DNA of 64,000 bases. Source: Cryptomeria japonica. Taxonomy: Eukaryota; Streptophyta; Pinopsida; Cupressales; Cupressaceae. The DNA lies in contig NC_081408.1 of NCBI RefSeq assembly GCF_030272615.1, positions 767,099,330-767,163,329 on the forward strand. The letters run 5' to 3'. The notes under the pieces are model-generated. The model worked only from the letters and a program-made list of their open reading frames with translations. It was not told where the DNA came from and ran no database searches. A program made the position numbers and the translations under genes. Below are positions 59,414 to 64,000 of this stretch, piece after piece; within the stretch, counting starts at the first letter, position 1; each line of letters starts with the position of its first letter.

Positions 59414-62400
59414 TCAATTGCTAGGGGCCATAAGGCCCATAGACTCTGAACACCATCTGAACTTCTCTGTGCTCACAGCCTTAGTTAAAGCATCTGCAAC
59501 ATTCATCAAAGTTTCCACCTTAACCAACTTCACCCTACCATCTTCGACCATATCTCTAACAAAATGATACTGAACATCAATATGTTTGGTCCGGGCATGA
59601 AATGTCGGGTTCTTAGCTAGGCTAATTGCACTATGACTGTCACAGTAAACTATCACTGTACCTTGTTTTATTCCAATATCCGAACACAGTCTCTTAAGCC
59701 AAATGGCCTCTTTACAAGCATGAGTAGCTGCCATATACTCTGCTTCAGTAGTGGATAAAGCAACCACAGCCTGTCGCTTACTCATCCAACTAATTGCACC
59801 ACCAAACAAAGTAAACACATAAGCACTGGTGGATCTTCTGCTATCAATATCACCTGCCCAATCTGAATCCACATAACCATGGATATCAAGGGAAGTCATG
59901 TCTCCAACTGAATTACCATGATAACACAAAGAATACTCTGAAGTACCCTTCAAATATCTGAAGACTCTTTTGACTGCATCCCAATGAACTCTACCAGGAT
60001 TAGACATATATCTAGAAAGTACTCCCACTGCTTGGGCAATATTTGGTCTAGTACAGACCATAGCATACATCAAGCTTCCAACCGCACTCTGGTAAGGCAC
60101 TCTGCTCATGTCTTCCATCTCCAATGGGGATGTAGGACAATCTGAAATAGATAGTTTCATTCCAACTGTAAAAGGAACACTCAATGGTCTACAATTCTGC
60201 ATGTTGAACCTCTGTAATACTGAATTCACATACTTACTCTGGCCTAGCCATAGCTTTCTATTCGCCCTATCTCTTCTAATTTCCATCCCAAGAATGTGCT
60301 TTGCTGCACCAAGATCTTTCATTTCAAATTTAGCAGCGAGCTGAGACTTCAGTTCTGAAATCATACCTTTCCCTTTACCAATGAATAACATATCATCAAC
60401 ATACAATGCAATGAATAAGAAATGATCACCATCAGATTTATAATAAACACAGTGATCTGATTTAGAACGTTCAAATCCCAAACTCAACACATATGTATCA
60501 AATTTCTGGTACCACATCCTAGGACTTTGTTTGAGGCCATACAAAGATTTCTTCAATTTACAGACCAAATTACTTTTGCCTTTCACCACATAGTGCTCTG
60601 GCTGTGTCATATAAATATCTTCCTCCAAATCACCATGAAGGAAAGCAGTTTTCACATCCATTTGCTCAACCTCTAAATCATAAGCAGTAGCAATAGAAAG
60701 CAAAAATCTAATTGACGTCATTTTTGCAACAGGAGAAAATATCTCACCGTAATCAACACCCTCAACCTGAGAGTAGCCTTTTGCAACCAACCTTGCTGTA
60801 TACTTCTCAATGCTTCCATCTGAACCAATCTTTTTCTTGAACACCCATTTACAATCAACAGGTTTTCGTCCTTCAGGCAATGGTACAAGATCCCATGTAT
60901 CATTCTTTTTCAAAGCTGCCATTTCTTCCTCCATAGCAATCTTCCAAGATTCTGCATCATTCATACCTAATGCCTCTTCTACAGATTTCGGTTCATCCAC
61001 ACTAGTATTCAGAGCAAAAATACATCTCCAATCATCAGGTGAATACCTTTCAGGTGGTTGTCTATGTCTTGTAGACCTTCGAACAAGCTGAGTTGGAGGT
61101 TCTTCCTCCTCTTCTGAAGATTCAGAGCTAGACAAGCTCTCCTCAAATTCTTGCCTATCTAGGGGTCTCGATTCAACTCTTTCAGGTGTAGAAGGAAGTT
61201 GAATCACATCTTCTTTTTTAGTCTGTTCTGGCTGCAATGTAACAGAAGGAGACTTAATTTCTCTAAAAATAACACTTCTACTGTGAATTACCTTTTGTGC
61301 AACAGGGTCCCAAAGCTTGTATCCTTTCACACCATAACTATACCCGATGAAGATACATTTCACAGCCTTGTTCTCCAACTTTGTTCGCTTCTCCTTTGGC
61401 ACATGTGCATATGCCTCGCAACCAAAAACTCTAAGATGTCTCAATGAAGGCTTGTGACCGAACCATGCTTCCATAGGCATTTTATCAACAAGAGCTGATG
61501 TAGGAGACCTGTTAATCAGGTAGCAAGCAGTGGCAACAGCTTCAGCCCAAAACTTTTGTTCAAGACCAGCACCACTCAACATACTCCTAGCCTTTTCCAT
61601 CAGTGTCCTATTCATTCTTTCTGCAACTCCATTCTGCTGTGGAGAATACGGAGTTGTCTTCTACCTGTTAATTCCACAGTCTTTACAGAATCTATCAAAA
61701 TCATTAGAGCAAAACTCACCGCCATTATCAGTTCTCAAACATTTTATTTTCTTTCCAGTCTGCAACTCAACCATTGCTTTAAATTCTTTAAAACGACTAA
61801 AAACTTCAGATTTACTCTTTAGAAAATATACCCATGTCCTTCTACTAAAATCATCAATAAATGAAACATAATATGTGGATTTTCCAATCGAAGAGACATC
61901 TACTGGACCAAACACATTAGAATGGATAAGATCCAAAACACCACAAGTTTTATGAGAACTCGAGTAAAACTGAACGCGGTTTTGTTTTCCATAAATGCAA
62001 TGCTCACAGAAATCAAAGTCAAGATTACAATCATTCAAACCTTCAACAAGATTTTTATTTTTCAAGGTCCTTAGACCCTTTTCTCCAATGTGGCCAAGTC
62101 TCTGGTGCCATAACATAGTCTTCTCTGTAGGTAACTTTGCTTCAGACGAAAGAGCACCCTTAGGTACCCAAAAACCATATCCATCTGCTGAAGGTGAAAC
62201 CTTCAAATTTTTCAATGAAGTATCCGTAGATTTACTTTTTACAGAAGTGCTATTACACTCAACAGTGTATGCTTCAAGCTTATACAAAGTGCCAAACCTG
62301 ACACCTCTAGCAACTACCATAGCACCCTTAATCATCTTACATCCTGTTTCAGAAAAGACTACCTGCACACCCACATCTATCAGTTTGCTCACAGATAACA

Positions 62401-63460
62401 AGTTTCATTTTAATCTAGGGATATGCAACACACCATTAATCCTTTTTATTCTACCATCAGAAAACCTGATTCTAACTTTACCTCGACCAACAATGTCTAG
62501 ATGTGAATCATCACCCAAGTACACCTTACCTCCATTAAATCCTTCATATTCAGAAAACCAATCTCTATTGGAAGTCATATGAAAAGATGCACCTGAGTCA
62601 ATTAGCCAGGCATCATTACCTGTATGAGTCGCCAAAGCCGCAATAAATGCATCGCCATCTTCCTTGTCGGACTCAGAATCAGAATCGAACCTTTTCTTTT
62701 TCTTCTTCTTCTTTTCTTCTTTGCAGTCCTTACGGATGTGACCCGGTTTACCGCAATTCCAGCAAATGACTTTGGACTTTCACGGAGATTTCGATCTCCC
62801 TTTGGATTTGGACTTGTCGCGCTTCTCATTCTTCTTGCCTTTCTCCTTAGGTCTTCCACGAACGGTTAGGGCTTCCTTTGAACTGATGGATACCTTCCTT
62901 CACATCTCTTCACCAAGTAGGGCACCCACCACGTCTTCAGATTTCAAAACAACAGAAGTACTACCGATAGCCATAACAAGAGAATCCCACGAATCAGACA
63001 AAGAACAAAGCAAAATCTGACATTTCTCCTCCTCGTCCATCTTAACACCGATGGATACTAATTGAGCCACCAACATATTGAATGCTTCTAGGTGGTCTGC
63101 AATTCGTCCACCCTCTTCCATCTTCAAGGAATACAATTTCTTTCTTAAGAAAATTTGATTTAATAAAGATTTCACTTGATACATCTCACCAAACTTAGTC
63201 CATAGCTTCTTTGCAGAGTTTTCTTCATGGACATTGATTAGAACAAAGTCTGCCAGGCACAGTCTAATTAGACCCTTGGCTTTTCGATCCATAACATCAT
63301 ACTGAGCTGCCGCAGTAGGATCTGAGGGCCTTTGGACATTCGCATCAACAGCATCCCAAAGATCTCGATCTATTAGCAGATCTTCCATCTTCAGCTTCCA
63401 CATCTCAAAATTACTTCCATTAAATTTCTCCACCTCTATTCTCCCTGACGAACTCGCCAT
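59414..63460 (-). pseudogene. Gag-Pol polyprotein of copia E, 1349 codons, four stops
   Basis: One frame from MASSSGRIEVEKFNG (63460) to MGLMAPSN (59414). Gag (UBN2) is codons 1-190. The zinc knuckle CWNCGKPGHIRKDC is near 230-245. Protease WLIDSGASFHMT is near 280. GAG-pre-integrase MLWHQRLGHIGEKGL is near 445. Integrase runs from about 500 to 640 (FIDDFSRRTWVYFL, RTDNGGEF, QQNGVAERMN). RT runs from about 870 to 1060, with YVDDMLFIGK near 1020. RNase H follows (GYVDSDWAGDIDSRRST near 1200; TKHIDVQYHFVRDM). Stops lie at 62900 (TGA), 62780 (TGA), 62405 (TGA) and 61661 (TAG). There is no frameshift. All four can arise by C-to-T change (CGA or CAG). It could be a source that read these codons recently, given the LTR similarity. 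Confidence 0.92.
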
Positions 63461-63570
63461 CTGAATATTTCTGCAACAAGATCAAAAAGTGTCTTCTGCA
63501 CAAGCTCCCACTCAAATCTGGATTAGTTCAAAAAACCCAACTGCCCACAATTGAAACCAAAGGTGATCAG

Positions 63571-63583
63571 GCTCTGATACCAC
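63571..63583 (-). other. Primer binding site of copia E
   Basis: The minus strand reads GTGGTATCAGAGC after the 5' LTR. Initiator tRNA-Met type. Confidence 0.92.
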
Positions 63584-63584
63584 T

Positions 63585-64000
63585 TGTAAGGAAGTTAAGT
63601 AGCGGAAACAACTTCCTACACTAACCTTGAGAGGAGGGTAATGCAAAACTTTTTCAAATCATTACAACAGTTATAGAAAATAGAAATAGATATAATAACA
63701 TTCATACCACAACACAATGATTTACGTGGGGAAAACCCTTTCGGGAGAAAAACCCCACCCTCCAAAAGCAGCTCAATATTTTATTCAGCAATCAAAAACA
63801 GATTACAACATACTTGCAGAGCAAGCTCTTCGCAGGAGTAGCACTAATCAGAGATTCAGAGGCAACTCAATAGCCATAGGACTCTTACACACAACCTCTA
63901 TCTCTCACACCTCATAAATAGGAGATACAATTCAAGAAACCGTCAAATGGTATTACAAAACCATGGGCTAAAACCACCCAATAAGGTGTAGCCGACCTTA
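63585..64000 (-). repeat. 5' LTR of copia E (cut by window end)
   Basis: First 416 bp of the pair of 58464-59357. Confidence 0.95.

Larger units (their letters stand above)
58464..64000 (-). mobile_element. Ty1/copia element E, young and nearly intact
   Basis: LTRs at 58464-59357 and from 63585 to beyond the window. Primer site at 63571-63583, gag-pol 63460-59414, and a purine tract next to the 3' LTR. LTRs show 6 substitutions in about 416 compared bases. Inserted in the LINE RT. The RT wording suits the Tork/Tnt1-like branch (moderately sure). Confidence 0.92.

Overview
The window looks like intergenic, repeat-packed nuclear DNA of a large plant genome. Evidence: plant-type Ty1/copia and Ty3/gypsy polyproteins, initiator-Met-tRNA primer sites (TGGTATCAGAGC), a plant L1-type LINE, a Tat/Ogre-type gypsy primer site, and many nested insertions. 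A gymnosperm, perhaps a conifer, is my best guess from the very long LTRs and repeat density, but I cannot prove the species. I found no intact host gene, tRNA, rRNA or CRISPR. Apart from one young copia element, everything is decayed.

Layout, left to right. (1) 1-2236: 3' part of a gypsy element (A, + strand), integrase then LTR. (2) 2237-about 4755: B, LTR, primer site and a multi-zinc-knuckle gag-like gene of a non-autonomous LTR element. (3) About 4877-14876: a cut-and-paste DNA transposon with GC-rich terminal inverted repeats, an eight-intron ORF1 (+) and a convergent 964-codon DDE transposase (-). (4) About 15800-16547: start of an 'ORF2' gene (J), interrupted by (5) gypsy element H (-), 16548-about 47216. 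H has roughly 5-kb LTRs that each carry a ~1000-codon reading frame, and a second RNase H upstream of its RT. Inside the 5' LTR of H sit a 1.06-kb unknown insertion (43309-44370) and copia element G (28716-42718). Inside the RT gene of G sits C (31216-38577), a complete non-autonomous element with gag-like and ORF2 genes but no pol. (6) About 47217-51357: an LTR fragment, the 3' end of an ORF2-type element with its LTR, and another LTR fragment. (7) 51364-52909: a dead copia RT fused in frame to a Helitron/Pif1 helicase tail, then an orphan ORF at 53252-53638. (8) 54503-58463: a LINE whose RT is cut exactly at its catalytic FADD motif by (9) copia E (58464-beyond the window end), young, with LTRs differing at 6 of about 416 compared bases.

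How the parts relate. C, B and the J fragments belong to one superfamily: copia-like primer site and polypurine tract, a gag-like protein with several CCHC knuckles, a large coiled-coil ORF2, and no protease, integrase or RT. Such elements need enzymes from another retrotransposon; copia G, with similar LTR style and primer site, is a reasonable candidate partner (inference). The H LTR frame has a comparable size and coiled-coil nature, but I could not show homology.

The most interesting signals are: the ORF2 family carried by pol-less elements; the coding LTRs and upstream extra RNase H of gypsy H; the two-gene DNA transposon with a triplicated exon-intron unit; and a decay pattern (many in-frame stops, no frameshifts) that fits deamination of methylated cytosines.
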